Below, one piece after another: positions 8,152 to 16,961 of a DNA stretch of 28,707 bases. The translations under genes and the position numbers were made by a program. Position 1 is the first letter of the stretch. Each line of letters opens with the position of its first letter. The DNA comes from JANNSW01 sp031431235 (GTDB taxonomy: Bacteria > Pseudomonadota > Alphaproteobacteria > Rhizobiales > Hyphomicrobiaceae). The notes below the pieces were generated by a model. The model made no database searches and had not been told where the DNA came from. It was given only the letters and a program-made list of their open reading frames with translations. Location: contig JANPDA010000340.1 in assembly GCA_031431235.1 (NCBI GenBank), positions 1 to 28,707 of the forward strand, read 5' to 3'.

Positions 8152-9426
8152 ATGATCCGCAACTCCTCCATCGACATCACCGAGCGCCTGCGCCGCCTCG
8201 AAGGTGGGGGCTTGCGGACATTCGCCGATCCCGAGCCCTTCGTCTGGGATCGGGCGGAGGGCGCCCATATCTGGGACGCAGACGGCAAGCGCCATCTCGA
8301 CCTCTATGGCGGTTTCGCCGTTGCCGCGACCGGCTACTCGCATCCCAAGGTGGTGGCGGCGATCCGTGAGCAAGCGGGACTGCTCATGCACTGCCCCTCC
8401 GCCTCTCCCAGTCGCGTGCGCGCCGAGTTCCTGGAGGCGCTCGAGAGCATCACGCCGAAAGGGCTGACGCGATTTCTTCCCGCCATCACCGGTGCCATGG
8501 CCAACGAGATGGCGGTGCTGATCGCCAGATCGCGCAAGCCAGGAGCTGAGATCGTCACCTTCACCGGCGGCTATTTCGGCCGCTCGATCGGCACCGTCGG
8601 ACTCGCCGGCAAGGTGCGCTATCGCGAGGCGCTCGGCGTGCCTGCAGCCGCCCACTTCGTGCCCTTCCCCTATCCCCTCCATCTCGGGCCGACCGCGACT
8701 GATCAGACCATGGCAGCGCTCGACCGGCTGGCGGGTCCCGCTGGCGGTATCGGCAAGATCGCCGCCGTGATCCTGGAGCCCATTCAAGGCAATGGCGGCA
8801 CTGTCGTTCCGCCGCCCGACTTCCTGCCGCGGCTGCGCGCCTTCTGCGACCGGCACGACGCGCTCATGATCGTAGACGAGATCCAGTCCGGCTGCGGCCG
8901 CACCGGCAGGATGTGGGCCTTCGAGCATTCAGGCATCACGCCCGATCTCGTCACCGTCGGCAAGGGGATCGGCGGGGGCGTCGCGGTTGCGGCGGTGATG
9001 GGCACCGCTGACAGCATGACCTGGAAGCCCGACAGCTATACGTCGACCTTCCTGACCAACAATCTGAACCTCGCCGCCGCCGTCGCTGCCATCGGTGTGA
9101 TGCGCGACGAAAAGCTGACCGAGCGTGCGGCGCGCCTCGAGCAACCCTGCTTGCAGCGGCTGCGCAATGCGCTCCACAATCGGCCGGGTGTCGCCGAGAT
9201 CCGTGGGCAAGGCCTCTGGTTCGGTATCGAGCTGATGACGGACGCAGGCAGACCCGACGGTGCGCGCGCCGCAAGGGCAGTGGCCAAGTTGCGCCAGCGC
9301 GGTTTCATCGTCGGCCGCGGCGGCTATGAGGACAATGTGGTGAAGCTCTCGCCGCCGCTCGTCATCGACGAGGCCGAGCTGTTTGCAGGCTTGGATGCGG
9401 TCTGTGAGATCGTGGGTGAAGCGTAG
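8152..9426 (+). CDS. Class III PLP-dependent aminotransferase
   Basis: This 424-residue cytoplasmic fold-type I aminotransferase matches the 4-aminobutyrate/ornithine/diaminobutyrate group. It has the substrate-domain lead-in VWDRAEGAHIWDADGKRHLDLYGG, the cofactor aspartate in IVDEIQSGCGRTG and the PLP-binding lysine K271 in VTVGKGIGGG. The usual segment TFGGNP after the lysine region is changed to TFLTNNLN, which may reflect an unusual substrate. GGATGAG precedes the ATG. Such enzymes usually turn a terminal amine into an aldehyde, which an aldehyde dehydrogenase then oxidises; the next gene is exactly such a dehydrogenase, though damaged. The specific substrate is unknown. Confidence 0.9.
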   Translation: MIRNSSIDITERLRRLEGGGLRTFADPEPFVWDRAEGAHIWDADGKRHLDLYGGFAVAATGYSHPKVVAAIREQAGLLMHCPSASPSRVRAEFLEALESITPKGLTRFLPAITGAMANEMAVLIARSRKPGAEIVTFTGGYFGRSIGTVGLAGKVRYREALGVPAAAHFVPFPYPLHLGPTATDQTMAALDRLAGPAGGIGKIAAVILEPIQGNGGTVVPPPDFLPRLRAFCDRHDALMIVDEIQSGCGRTGRMWAFEHSGITPDLVTVGKGIGGGVAVAAVMGTADSMTWKPDSYTSTFLTNNLNLAAAVAAIGVMRDEKLTERAARLEQPCLQRLRNALHNRPGVAEIRGQGLWFGIELMTDAGRPDGARAARAVAKLRQRGFIVGRGGYEDNVVKLSPPLVIDEAELFAGLDAVCEIVGEA

Positions 9427-9497
9427 TGTCCCGTCTCTGAATTGTCGACAAACTAGCGGCACGCTCGTTCGACAATTCCGAGACATGAGGGACACTA
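9424..9497. repeat. Long inverted repeat starting in the aminotransferase stop codon
   Basis: The left arm is built from TAGTGTCCC (9424-9432), GTCTC (9433-9437) and GAATTGTCGA (9439-9448). The right arm is TCGACAATTC (9469-9478), GAGAC (9480-9484) and GGGACACTA (9489-9497). Twenty-four arm positions pair, interrupted by one mismatch and a 4-bp insertion on the right. The stop codon TAG is part of the arm. The shape suggests a miniature inverted-repeat element or an insertion-sequence relic; a very stable intercistronic hairpin is the alternative. Confidence 0.7.
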
Positions 9498-9511
9498 CCA
9501 ACTTTGGGTCT

Positions 9512-9589
9512 CTCGTGTAGCTCTGTCTCGCAATTGCCTCGAGTAGCCTGGCCGCGAAGTTTGAAGGCAATTGCGAAACGCCACACGAG
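9512..9589. repeat. Second inverted repeat, unrelated in sequence to the first
   Basis: CTCGTGT (9512-9518) pairs with ACACGAG (9583-9589), and inside it CGCAATTGCCT (9529-9539) pairs perfectly with AGGCAATTGCG (9565-9575). It follows the first repeat by 14 bp and ends 21 bp before the start of the aldehyde dehydrogenase. Confidence 0.6.
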
Positions 9590-9610
9590 CCGAATTGATG
9601 GAGGGTCAGC

Positions 9611-11027
9611 ATGATCGAGGTCCGCAACTATGTCGCCGGCAAATGGGTCGATCCCGGCGGCGAGCGCTTCAAGAGCTACAATCCGTTTACGGGCGAGGTG
9701 CTGTCGAGCGCACCGCAGAGCGACGCCAAGGCCGTCGATGCCGCCGTCTCGGCCGCTCGGCGTGCGTTCGACAAGGGCGAGTGGCGCTGGCTGAAGGGCT
9801 CGCAGCGGGCCGCTGCCCTGCTCACCTTCGCCGACAAGCTGGAGGAGCGGGCGAAGCCCATCTCCGAGTTGATCGCACGCGAGATGGGCAAGCCCGTCAC
9901 CGTCAACATGACGCGCGAGGTCGAAAGCGCCGTCGACAAGCTGCGCTACTACGCCGGCGCGGCGCGCATGATCGATGGTCGTGTCACCGGCGGGACGCTG
10001 CCGGAAGTTTGGGATATGGAGCTGCCGGAGGCGATCGGCGTTTGCGCCCTGATCATTCCCTGGAACGATCCCGTCGACCTCGCCGTGCGCAAGATGGGCG
10101 CGGCGCTGGCGGCCGGATGCACCATGGTCGTGAAATCCTCGGAGGTGACTCCCGCCTCGACCGAAGCGCTGATCGCCTGCGCCCATGATTGTGGCGTCTT
10201 CCCTCCGGGCGTCATCAACTATGTGAACGGCGCCGGCACGCCGACCGGCGAGGCGCTCGTCACGCACAAAGGCGTCGACAAGATCGGCTTCACCGGCTCG
10301 ACCGCGACCGGTATCCGCATCATGGAGATGGCGGCCAAGGGCCTGAAGAAGGTCGGCCTCGAGTGCGGCGGCAAGCTGCCGGCGATCATCTTTGCCGATG
10401 CCGATCTCGAGAAGGCGCTCGATGCGGTCACCTATGGTGCCTTCATGTACTCGGGCCAGTCGTGCACGGCCTGCACGAGACTCGTGGTGCATGAGAGCCT
10501 GAAGCAGAAGGCGATCGATGGCGTCGCAGAAGCAGTACGACAAGGCGCTCGCCTACATCCGTCTCGGCCTCGAGGAAGGCGGCAGGGCAGCGGTTGGCGG
10601 CGTCCCGAGGAAGCAGGGCGGGCTGCTGCTCTCCCCCACCGTGATCGTGGATGCGCCCGCCGATGGCCGTCTCGCGCGCGAGGAGGTGTTCGGACCGGTG
10701 CTTTCGGTGCTGACATTCAAGGACGAGGCCGAGGCGCTCACGATCGCCAATGACACGCCCTACGGCCTCGGCGGCTCGATCTGGTCGCAGGACATTTCCC
10801 GGGCGCTGCGGATGGCACGCCGGCTCGATGTCGCCGATATCTGGATCAACACCCATTACATCCGCCACGCCGAGACGTCTTTCGGTGGCCGGCATCTCTC
10901 GGGGCTCGGTCGCGAGCTCGGCATGTCGGGCGTCGAGGAATACCTCTCCTGGAAGCGGCTCTGCATCGATACGCGACCCAACTTCCATCTGAAGACCTTG
11001 TTCGATGCGACCCGGGGGATGGCATGA
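9611..11027 (+). pseudogene. Aldehyde dehydrogenase broken by an internal deletion with frameshift
   Basis: Two overlapping frames together encode one NAD(P)-dependent aldehyde dehydrogenase. The first frame, from ATG 9611, carries the N-terminal and cofactor regions, E251 in LECGGK and the catalytic C285 in SGQSCTA, up to about 10515. Homology then continues in the +1 frame (about 10518-11027), from QKQYDKALAYI to the C-terminus with EEVFGPVLSVL. From C285 to the YI of the second part is about 30 codons, against about 54 in typical ALDHs, so roughly 24 codons (the GDPxD...GP loop) are missing as well as the frame. Translated as it stands, the first frame ends at 10753 without the C-terminal oligomerisation and catalytic parts. 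GGAGGG precedes the start. It is probably inactive, unless the lesion is a sequencing or assembly error. Confidence 0.8.
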
Positions 11028-12244
11028 GCATGAAGCCCGATGTCATCGTCGTCGGCGCCGGTATTGTCGGTGCTTCGACCGCCTATTTCCTGAGCAAAAA
11101 GGGTGTGAAGGTCACGCTGATCGACGGCGAGGCACCCGGCTGGGGAGCCTCCGGCCGCAATCCCGGCTATCAGTGGCTGCATACCCGCAAGGCCGGCGTG
11201 CAGATGGAGATCGGCCTGATGGGCCGCAAGCTGTCGGATGAGCTCGCCGCCGAGCTGGAAGGCTGGGACTTCCGCGCGTCGGGCGGCATGTTCTATTTTT
11301 TCGACCCGGCGCTCGAGCCGCTCTTCAAGAACTTCGTCGCCGAGCGACGGCGCGCCGGCCTGCCGATGGAGTACCTGGACGCCAAGGGCGCGCTCGAGCG
11401 CTGCCCGATCCTCGCGCCCCATGTGGTCGGCGCGACCTACAATCCCCTCGACGCACACCAGCACACGATGAAGCTCTGCGAGGCGCTGGCCGAAGGCGCG
11501 CGGCGCAACGGCGCGACGTTGCTTTTCGGCGAAAGGGTCGAGGAGCTGATCGTCGAGGGCGGACGCTGCCGCGGTGTCAAGACGACGAAGGGCGAGCATC
11601 GGGCGGATCGCGTGGTGCTCGCCTGTGGCGCGTGGACGCCGAAGCTGCTGGAGTCTCACGGCGTCAAGCTCCCGATCACGCCGATGCGGCTGCAGGTCAT
11701 CGAGACCGAGCCCGCGCCCTTCCGCTTCGAGCCGCTGCTCTACGGGCCGACTGCGGTGAAGCAGTACGCCTTCTTCCGCGACATCGAGGGCTACACCGAC
11801 GAGGGCTCGACCCATCCCCTCGAGAAGACCTTCCCCGGCATCGAGTTCCTGGAGCTCGCCGTTCAGCGCAAGGACGGCCGCGTGCTGCTCGGCTGCCCCA
11901 TGGATTTTCCCGGGTTCGACGACCGCCCGACGGTTGCGGGCATCGCCATGACGCTGGCAGCGCTGGCGGATGCGCTTCCCGCCATCAAGTCGCTCGCCAT
12001 TGAGCGGGTCTGGGCGGGTCTGCTGCCGCAGACGCCGGATGCGCTGCCGATCCTGGGCGATGTGCCCCAGATCGAGGGGCTGGTGCTCAATGCCGGCCAC
12101 GTCTTCGGCAATCTCGCCGGGCCGCTGTCGGGCAAGTCGATCGCGCAACACCTGACCGGCGAGAAGCCCGACCTCGATCTCCACCAGCTCCGCCTCGATC
12201 GCCCGACGCTGAGGGCCAACAATGACGAGCACCGGAGGTGGTGA
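11024..12244 (+). CDS. FAD-dependent oxidoreductase, DAO/glycine oxidase-like
   Basis: This 406-residue protein has an N-terminal FAD loop (VIVVGAGIVGASTAYFLSKKG) and the WGASGRNPGY segment of D-amino-acid oxidase / DadA / glycine oxidase relatives. A C-terminal RVWAGLLPQTPDALPILGD completes the flavin site. It is a second, distinct DAO-type enzyme besides the one at 4347-5525 and is not paired with an alpha subunit. The ATG at 11024 overlaps the stop of the preceding aldehyde dehydrogenase by ATGA; an alternative ATG lies at 11030. The coupling indicates that the aminotransferase, dehydrogenase and this gene were built as an operon. It probably oxidises a secondary amine or D-amino acid; the substrate is not visible. 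Confidence 0.87.
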   Translation: MSMKPDVIVVGAGIVGASTAYFLSKKGVKVTLIDGEAPGWGASGRNPGYQWLHTRKAGVQMEIGLMGRKLSDELAAELEGWDFRASGGMFYFFDPALEPLFKNFVAERRRAGLPMEYLDAKGALERCPILAPHVVGATYNPLDAHQHTMKLCEALAEGARRNGATLLFGERVEELIVEGGRCRGVKTTKGEHRADRVVLACGAWTPKLLESHGVKLPITPMRLQVIETEPAPFRFEPLLYGPTAVKQYAFFRDIEGYTDEGSTHPLEKTFPGIEFLELAVQRKDGRVLLGCPMDFPGFDDRPTVAGIAMTLAALADALPAIKSLAIERVWAGLLPQTPDALPILGDVPQIEGLVLNAGHVFGNLAGPLSGKSIAQHLTGEKPDLDLHQLRLDRPTLRANNDEHRRW

Positions 12245-12295
12245 AGGCGCGGCCTACGCGCTATGCTCTGAGCTAAATCGAGACGGAGCACAGCC

Positions 12296-12544
12296 ATGAC
12301 GACGATCACGATCCGCAACGTTGACGATGAGCTGAAGGAGCGGCTGAAGGTGCGCGCCAGCGAGCATGGCCGATCCATGGAGGCCGAGGCGCGGGAGATC
12401 CTGCGCGAGGTGCTGGATCGGGCGAACAAGCCTGAGCCTGGCGATCTCTATCGTGCGGTTCGCGGCATCGTGGAGCCGCTAGGGGGGATCGACTTGGACC
12501 TACCAGCACGCAAACCGATCCGGGACCGCAAGCTGTTCGACTAG
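12296..12544 (+). CDS. Ribbon-helix-helix antitoxin, FitA/VapB type
   Basis: This is an 82-residue protein with an N-terminal Arc/FitA-like ribbon-helix-helix (TITIRNVDDELKERLKVRA, then EHGRSMEAEAREILREVL). This fold dimerises and binds DNA upstream of its own operon. The C-terminal tail would wrap around and inhibit the PIN-domain toxin encoded 7 bp downstream. The start has a GGAG about 8 nt upstream. The 51-bp gap before it should hold the autoregulated promoter; I see no convincing operator there. Well supported by sequence and by pairing with the next gene. Confidence 0.9.
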   Translation: MTTITIRNVDDELKERLKVRASEHGRSMEAEAREILREVLDRANKPEPGDLYRAVRGIVEPLGGIDLDLPARKPIRDRKLFD

Positions 12545-12551
12545 GCTCAGT

Positions 12552-12968
12552 ATGTTTGTGCTCGATACGAATGTCCTGTCGGAGATCATGAAGCCGACTC
12601 CAGATCTGGCGGTCGCTGGTTGGATGCTACGCCGGACCGAGGACGAATTGTTCACCGCAGCCATCTGTGAAGCCGAAGTTCTGTACGGAATCGCGAAGCT
12701 GGCCCATGGCAAGCGGAGAGTAGCGCTGAGTGGTGCAGCCCGCCGCGTGCTCGACCTGTTTGCCGGGCGGATCCTTCCGTTCGAGAGCATGGCCGCAACT
12801 CACTACGCAGACATCTCGGTCAGTCGCCGACGCATCGGCAAACGGATCGACGACTTCGACGCTCAGATTGCTGCGATCACACGCGCGCGAGGAATGAAGA
12901 TCGTCACTAGAAACGCCTCTGATTTCGCGAGCACTGGCATCGAGATTGTCGATCCGTGGAAGACCTAA
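12552..12968 (+). CDS. PIN-domain ribonuclease toxin, FitB/VapC type
   Basis: This 138-residue protein is a complete PIN domain. The acidic metal-binding residues are in place: D5 in FVLDTNVLSE, E42 in CEAEVLYGI, D103 in DDFDAQIAAI and D124 in TRNASDF. Toxins of this family cleave RNA, often tRNA, when the antitoxin is degraded. All catalytic residues are intact, so the toxin should be active. The pair sits inside the catabolic series; the racemase-like gene starts only 11 bp after the toxin stop, so the module may share transcripts with it. The codon pattern looks slightly less GC-rich than its neighbours, which is consistent with acquisition but not proof. Confidence 0.92.
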   Translation: MFVLDTNVLSEIMKPTPDLAVAGWMLRRTEDELFTAAICEAEVLYGIAKLAHGKRRVALSGAARRVLDLFAGRILPFESMAATHYADISVSRRRIGKRIDDFDAQIAAITRARGMKIVTRNASDFASTGIEIVDPWKT

Positions 12969-12979
12969 CGGAGCCCCGT

Positions 12980-13777
12980 ATGACCCTGAAAATCGACTTC
13001 ATCAATCCCTTCGGCACCCGCGCCTATGACGACATCATCCGCGAGACGCTGATGCACTACGCAGCTGAAGGCACCGAGCTGCACATCTCCCACATGGACG
13101 CCTGCCCGCCCGACATCGACTACTTCTATTCCAAGCACCTGATGGAGAGCGTGCTGTTCGAGCGCATCATGCAGGACGAGGAGGAGGGGTTCGATGCGGT
13201 CATCGTCGGCTGCTGCTACGATCCGGGCGTGCGCACCGCGCGCGAGCTGGTCGACATCCCCGTCATCGGCCCGCTCGAAGCCTCCATGTCGCTCGCTCCC
13301 CATTTCGGCCATTTCTACACGGTCGTCACCGATCACCACAAAGCCGCGCCCTACATCGAGGATCTGACCCGTCTCTATGGTCTCGACGGCTATTGCCGCG
13401 GCGTCAGGACCATCGAGTGGTTCGTGAAGGACATGGTCGGCGACCCCGATGCGGTTGCGCGCGACACCATCGAGACCTGCCGCCGTGTGATCAAGGAGAC
13501 CCACTCGGACACGATCATCATGGGCTGCACCATCGTCGCGGCCTGCTACCAGCGCTATCTGATGCGCGGCGGGGAAGCCCCCGAGATTGCGATCGTCAAT
13601 CCGAACCTGATGGCCTTGAAGATGGCCGAGATGCTGGGCGGCCTCCACCAGAAGGGCGGCTACAGGATCTCCCGTGCCGGCTACTACGAGAAGCCGAGCG
13701 GGCATTACGGATCCGAGTTCCAGAAGGCGCGCAAGACCTTCCGCAAGGCGATCGCAGCCATGGCGAAAGGCGAGTAG
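12980..13777 (+). CDS. Asp/Glu/hydantoin racemase family protein
   Basis: This 265-residue protein has the two-cysteine active site of the superfamily: C78 (or C79) in VGCCYDPGVRTARELVDIPVIG and C183 in IMGCTIVAAC. Hydantoin racemases place their cysteines at nearly the same positions, and the segment after the first cysteine resembles them more than maleate isomerases. The two cysteines act as acid and base on opposite faces of a C-alpha centre. ATG 12980 is preferred because GGAG lies upstream; an in-frame ATG at 12956 overlaps the toxin gene. Racemisation would let the DAO-type enzymes act on one stereoisomer, but this link is only an inference from gene order. Confidence 0.83.
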   Translation: MTLKIDFINPFGTRAYDDIIRETLMHYAAEGTELHISHMDACPPDIDYFYSKHLMESVLFERIMQDEEEGFDAVIVGCCYDPGVRTARELVDIPVIGPLEASMSLAPHFGHFYTVVTDHHKAAPYIEDLTRLYGLDGYCRGVRTIEWFVKDMVGDPDAVARDTIETCRRVIKETHSDTIIMGCTIVAACYQRYLMRGGEAPEIAIVNPNLMALKMAEMLGGLHQKGGYRISRAGYYEKPSGHYGSEFQKARKTFRKAIAAMAKGE

Positions 13778-13805
13778 CGGGCGGGGCTTCCCACTCGCGA
13801 AGCTA

Positions 13806-16800
13806 TCAACCAGCGCTCTCTTTCAGCTTCCGGATCAGCTCGGTCGAAATCGTGCCGGTCACCTGCATGCTGTTCTTCTGCTCGAACTTGCGGATCGCGG
13901 CGCGCGTGCCTGGTCCCAGTACTCCGTCCGAGGTCCCCACGCCGTAGCCGAGCTTGCCGAGCAGGCCCTGCACCGTGCTGATCTCGGCAGCGGCAAGGCC
14001 TGGGTCGCTCGCGGGAAGGGCTGGAGCCGTCTCGGCGATGATCTCTTCCTCGCTCGCGGCCACGTTCACTGCGCTGATGGCAGTCTTGGCCTCGAAGGCG
14101 CGGATCAGCTTTTCAGCCTTGGCGATGACATCGGGCGACAGGCGAGCGTGGACCTCCTGCTTGCGCTTGGTGGCTTCCTGGTCGCCGCCGGCGGCGGCGA
14201 GAGCGAACCAGCGATAGGACTCAGAGACGTTGCGCTTGACACCCAGTCCGTTGGCGTAGAGCAGAGCGAGGTTGAACTGGCTGTCAACCAGGCCATACTC
14301 GGCCGCCTTCTGGAACCACACGAGCGAGCCGGCGTAGTCTGGCGCGACGCCTGGTTGCGAAACGCCGAGCACCGCCAGATTGTGCATGGCGCGCACATTG
14401 CCCTGCTCGGCGGCGCGGCGGTACCAGGTCTGAGCGCGGGCAATGTCCTTCTCGACGCCCTTGCCCCGCTCGTAGATGGTGGCGAGCTGGTACTGGGCCG
14501 GCGCATAGCCCGCGCTCGCCGAGCGCTGGAACCAGACGGCGGCGGCTGCATGGTCGGGTTCGGTGCCGTTCGCGCCTGACGTCAGCCGTGCTCCGATCAG
14601 CAGCTGGGCTGCTGGATCGCCCTCCACAGCCTTGACCCGGATGGCGAGCGGGGCGACGGCAGCGGGGGGAAGGTCGTCGTCCGCAGTCTCGGCTGCGATC
14701 GCGCCGGGCGCTTCCGGCTCGCCGAGCGAGACTGGGGTGGCTGCCAACAGGCCGTCCTCGGTTGCGATCCCCGGATCGGCCGCGGCCTCGGGTCCAGGTG
14801 TGACCTCCGAGGCATCGCCCGTCTCGCCGCCACCTTCCTCGCCATTGAAGGCGAGCGGGTCCTCGTCATCGCCGGACAGCGCGCCTGTCGTGGCCTTCTT
14901 CTTCGTCTTCTGAGGCTTGGCGTCATCGCCACTCTTCTGCTTCGACGTCTTGCCGGTGGAGTTGGCCAAGGGCTCGGCCTGCTCGGTCTTGGGCGTCGTG
15001 TCGGTGGTCGTTAGCGCCGGCGCTCCGGCGGTCCCCTCGCCCTGCAGCGCCTGGGGAGACTGCTCGGGCACCTCATCGGCGGGAAGCGCCTGCTCGATCA
15101 CGATGGTGGGAGCCTGGGGCTTGCGGGTCATCTGGCCGTAGAGCATGGCAAGGCCGGCGATCACCAGCGCGACCACCGCGACGAGCAGCACCGGGCGCGG
15201 ACTCGCCTTTTCGAACGACAGCATCGAGCGCAAAGCCGCCGGCGTCGCCTTGTCGCCGGGGCTCCAGCGGGACGGCTTGGGCTGGGCCGCCTCGGCCGCC
15301 GCCTGGGCAGCGGCCGCCGCCTGGGCCGCACGGCGTGCAGAGGCCATCAGGTCGTCGCGGCCCTGTGGGCGGTTGGATGCGGCCGGCGCGGGCTCGATGC
15401 CATGGGCATCGCCTCCATTGCGGCCGATCCGCAGCTCGACCTCGGCGGCTTCCGGAGTAATGGTGCGAAGCTGGCCGATCGCGGGTGATGCAGCCTGGTG
15501 TTGCGGCTCGGGATAGTAACGGGTCTGATCGGCGGCGGCGGGACGGGGCGAGGGGGCGACCGACTGCCGAGAGACCACAGAGGCTTCCGAATAGGCCTCG
15601 TCGGCAGCGATCAGGGCGTTCTCGAGCGCCTCGATGCGCTGCGACAGCGATCCGACCATCTCGTGCACCGAGTGCAGAATGGCGGACGTATCATCGGCTT
15701 TGGCGGCACGTCTCTGCTCGGCTACGAACTGGCTGAGCATCTGCTCGATCTCGTCGATCCGCCGGGTGTCGAGCGCGGCAGCTGCCGGCGCCTGCGGGAT
15801 GCGCTGGATCAGTTGATGGCCGACGCGATGTGCCGCCTCGTCCACCAGCTTGGGTACCCGCACGGCAATGTCGTCGCGCAGATTGGCGGATGAGGCTGCG
15901 ATCATTTCGGCAATTCGGGCATAGTCGACCGGGGCTGGCGCCATGACAGGGCGCGCGGAGCGCTCCTGCTCGAGCTCGACGAGCGCGGCAAGGTCGGAAG
16001 CGACCTGACCGAGCTCGCTTCTGAGCTCGTCCAGATGGGATTCGAGCAGGCGGATCGCCTCGGCTTCGCCGTGCCGGAGGATGGCACTGTCGATCTTGTC
16101 CTCCAGCTCCTCGATCCGCGCGCACAAGCGGTCGAAGTCGGCAACCGATTGCCGCTCGAGCATTGCGGGCAACAAGGCGGCGACTGGGCGTGCCGCCTCG
16201 AGGGTTGCGACCGGCAACGAGACCGCCACGGCCACAGCCGGTTCCGCCGGCGCTGCGAAGCCGCCGAGAGCGCGTGGCAGGTCCGGCACCAGGAGCGGCT
16301 CGACAATGCTGTTGACGGCAGGCGGCTCGTGGGCAACCCAGTCGACCGCCTCGTGCCGATCCGGCTCGCCGCTCAGTGCGGGAGCATCGGTAGCGACCAT
16401 GGGCGTTGCGGACGGCGCCATCGCGTCCTGCCACGATTGATCATGGGTGTGGATGGCGGGAGGCGCCTTGACCGGTTTCGCGCTGGTGGAACGCTGGCGC
16501 ATATCGACGGCGGCAGGCTTTGCGGAATGCGGAAAGCCGGATGCAAAGGAGGCGAAGACGCGGTCGAGCCGGCGTTCGTCGCCAGCACCGGCGCTATCGG
16601 CGAGCAGTGATGCTGGCGCGGCCGGTGTCTGGAACATCGGCGGAGCACCCTTCGACTCGGCGACGGGCGGCTGGATCACCGAGGCCTCGCCCGTCAAACG
16701 CTGCAATTGCCGGTCGATTTGGCTGAAGGCCTCGGTGAGATGGTGTGGGACCTCGCCGCGCGCTTGCTTCACCTGGGTTGCGATCCGCGCGATGCTGACG

Positions 16801-16961
16801 CGCATCTCGGCCGCCTCGCCCGGCTGCCAGCTCGCAGCCGAGCCCAGCCTCGATGTGATCTGATGCAGCACGCCTGCGATCTCGCTCATTCCAGTCCCGC
16901 CGGATGCCGGCGTTGCGGAGCCGTCCACCGTTGCCTCCAGGGCTCGATTGTTGAGGGTCAT
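13806..16961 (-). CDS. PodJ-like polar organiser, SEL1 and peptidoglycan-binding protein
   Basis: This is a 1051-residue single-pass membrane protein. Residues 1-585 are a cytoplasmic, Ala/Glu-rich region with long coiled-coil stretches (for example RLCARIEELEDKIDSAILR). One membrane helix (about 590-610) reads VLLVAVVALVIAGLAMLYG. A low-complexity Lys/Thr/Glu-rich linker follows. About four SEL1 tetratricopeptide-like repeats cover 777-937 (for example GYAPAQYQLATIYERGKGVEKD). The last 65 residues form a peptidoglycan-binding domain (LLGKLGYGVGTSDGVLGPGT). This order is that of Caulobacter PodJ and its rhizobial relatives, which mark a cell pole and recruit division and motility proteins. 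The ATG read from 16961 has a GAGGA site; the in-frame ATG at 16982 lacks one. Confidence 0.85.
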   Translation of the reverse strand: MTLNNRALEATVDGSATPASGGTGMSEIAGVLHQITSRLGSAASWQPGEAAEMRVSIARIATQVKQARGEVPHHLTEAFSQIDRQLQRLTGEASVIQPPVAESKGAPPMFQTPAAPASLLADSAGAGDERRLDRVFASFASGFPHSAKPAAVDMRQRSTSAKPVKAPPAIHTHDQSWQDAMAPSATPMVATDAPALSGEPDRHEAVDWVAHEPPAVNSIVEPLLVPDLPRALGGFAAPAEPAVAVAVSLPVATLEAARPVAALLPAMLERQSVADFDRLCARIEELEDKIDSAILRHGEAEAIRLLESHLDELRSELGQVASDLAALVELEQERSARPVMAPAPVDYARIAEMIAASSANLRDDIAVRVPKLVDEAAHRVGHQLIQRIPQAPAAAALDTRRIDEIEQMLSQFVAEQRRAAKADDTSAILHSVHEMVGSLSQRIEALENALIAADEAYSEASVVSRQSVAPSPRPAAADQTRYYPEPQHQAASPAIGQLRTITPEAAEVELRIGRNGGDAHGIEPAPAASNRPQGRDDLMASARRAAQAAAAAQAAAEAAQPKPSRWSPGDKATPAALRSMLSFEKASPRPVLLVAVVALVIAGLAMLYGQMTRKPQAPTIVIEQALPADEVPEQSPQALQGEGTAGAPALTTTDTTPKTEQAEPLANSTGKTSKQKSGDDAKPQKTKKKATTGALSGDDEDPLAFNGEEGGGETGDASEVTPGPEAAADPGIATEDGLLAATPVSLGEPEAPGAIAAETADDDLPPAAVAPLAIRVKAVEGDPAAQLLIGARLTSGANGTEPDHAAAAVWFQRSASAGYAPAQYQLATIYERGKGVEKDIARAQTWYRRAAEQGNVRAMHNLAVLGVSQPGVAPDYAGSLVWFQKAAEYGLVDSQFNLALLYANGLGVKRNVSESYRWFALAAAGGDQEATKRKQEVHARLSPDVIAKAEKLIRAFEAKTAISAVNVAASEEEIIAETAPALPASDPGLAAAEISTVQGLLGKLGYGVGTSDGVLGPGTRAAIRKFEQKNSMQVTGTISTELIRKLKESAG

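Noticed and set aside
7095..13777. Nicotinate degradation (NicX plus maleate isomerase) as the pathway
   Set aside because: The nicD and nicF counterparts and hydroxylases are missing, and the racemase resembles hydantoin racemase more than maleate isomerase.
7095..13777. Ectoine degradation as the pathway
   Set aside because: An aminotransferase, an aldehyde dehydrogenase and a racemase-like gene fit loosely, but no ectoine hydrolase or deacetylase is present.
13674..14579. Plus-strand 301-codon frame opposite the PodJ-like gene
   Set aside because: It is antisense to SEL1 and peptidoglycan-binding domains that are clearly real.
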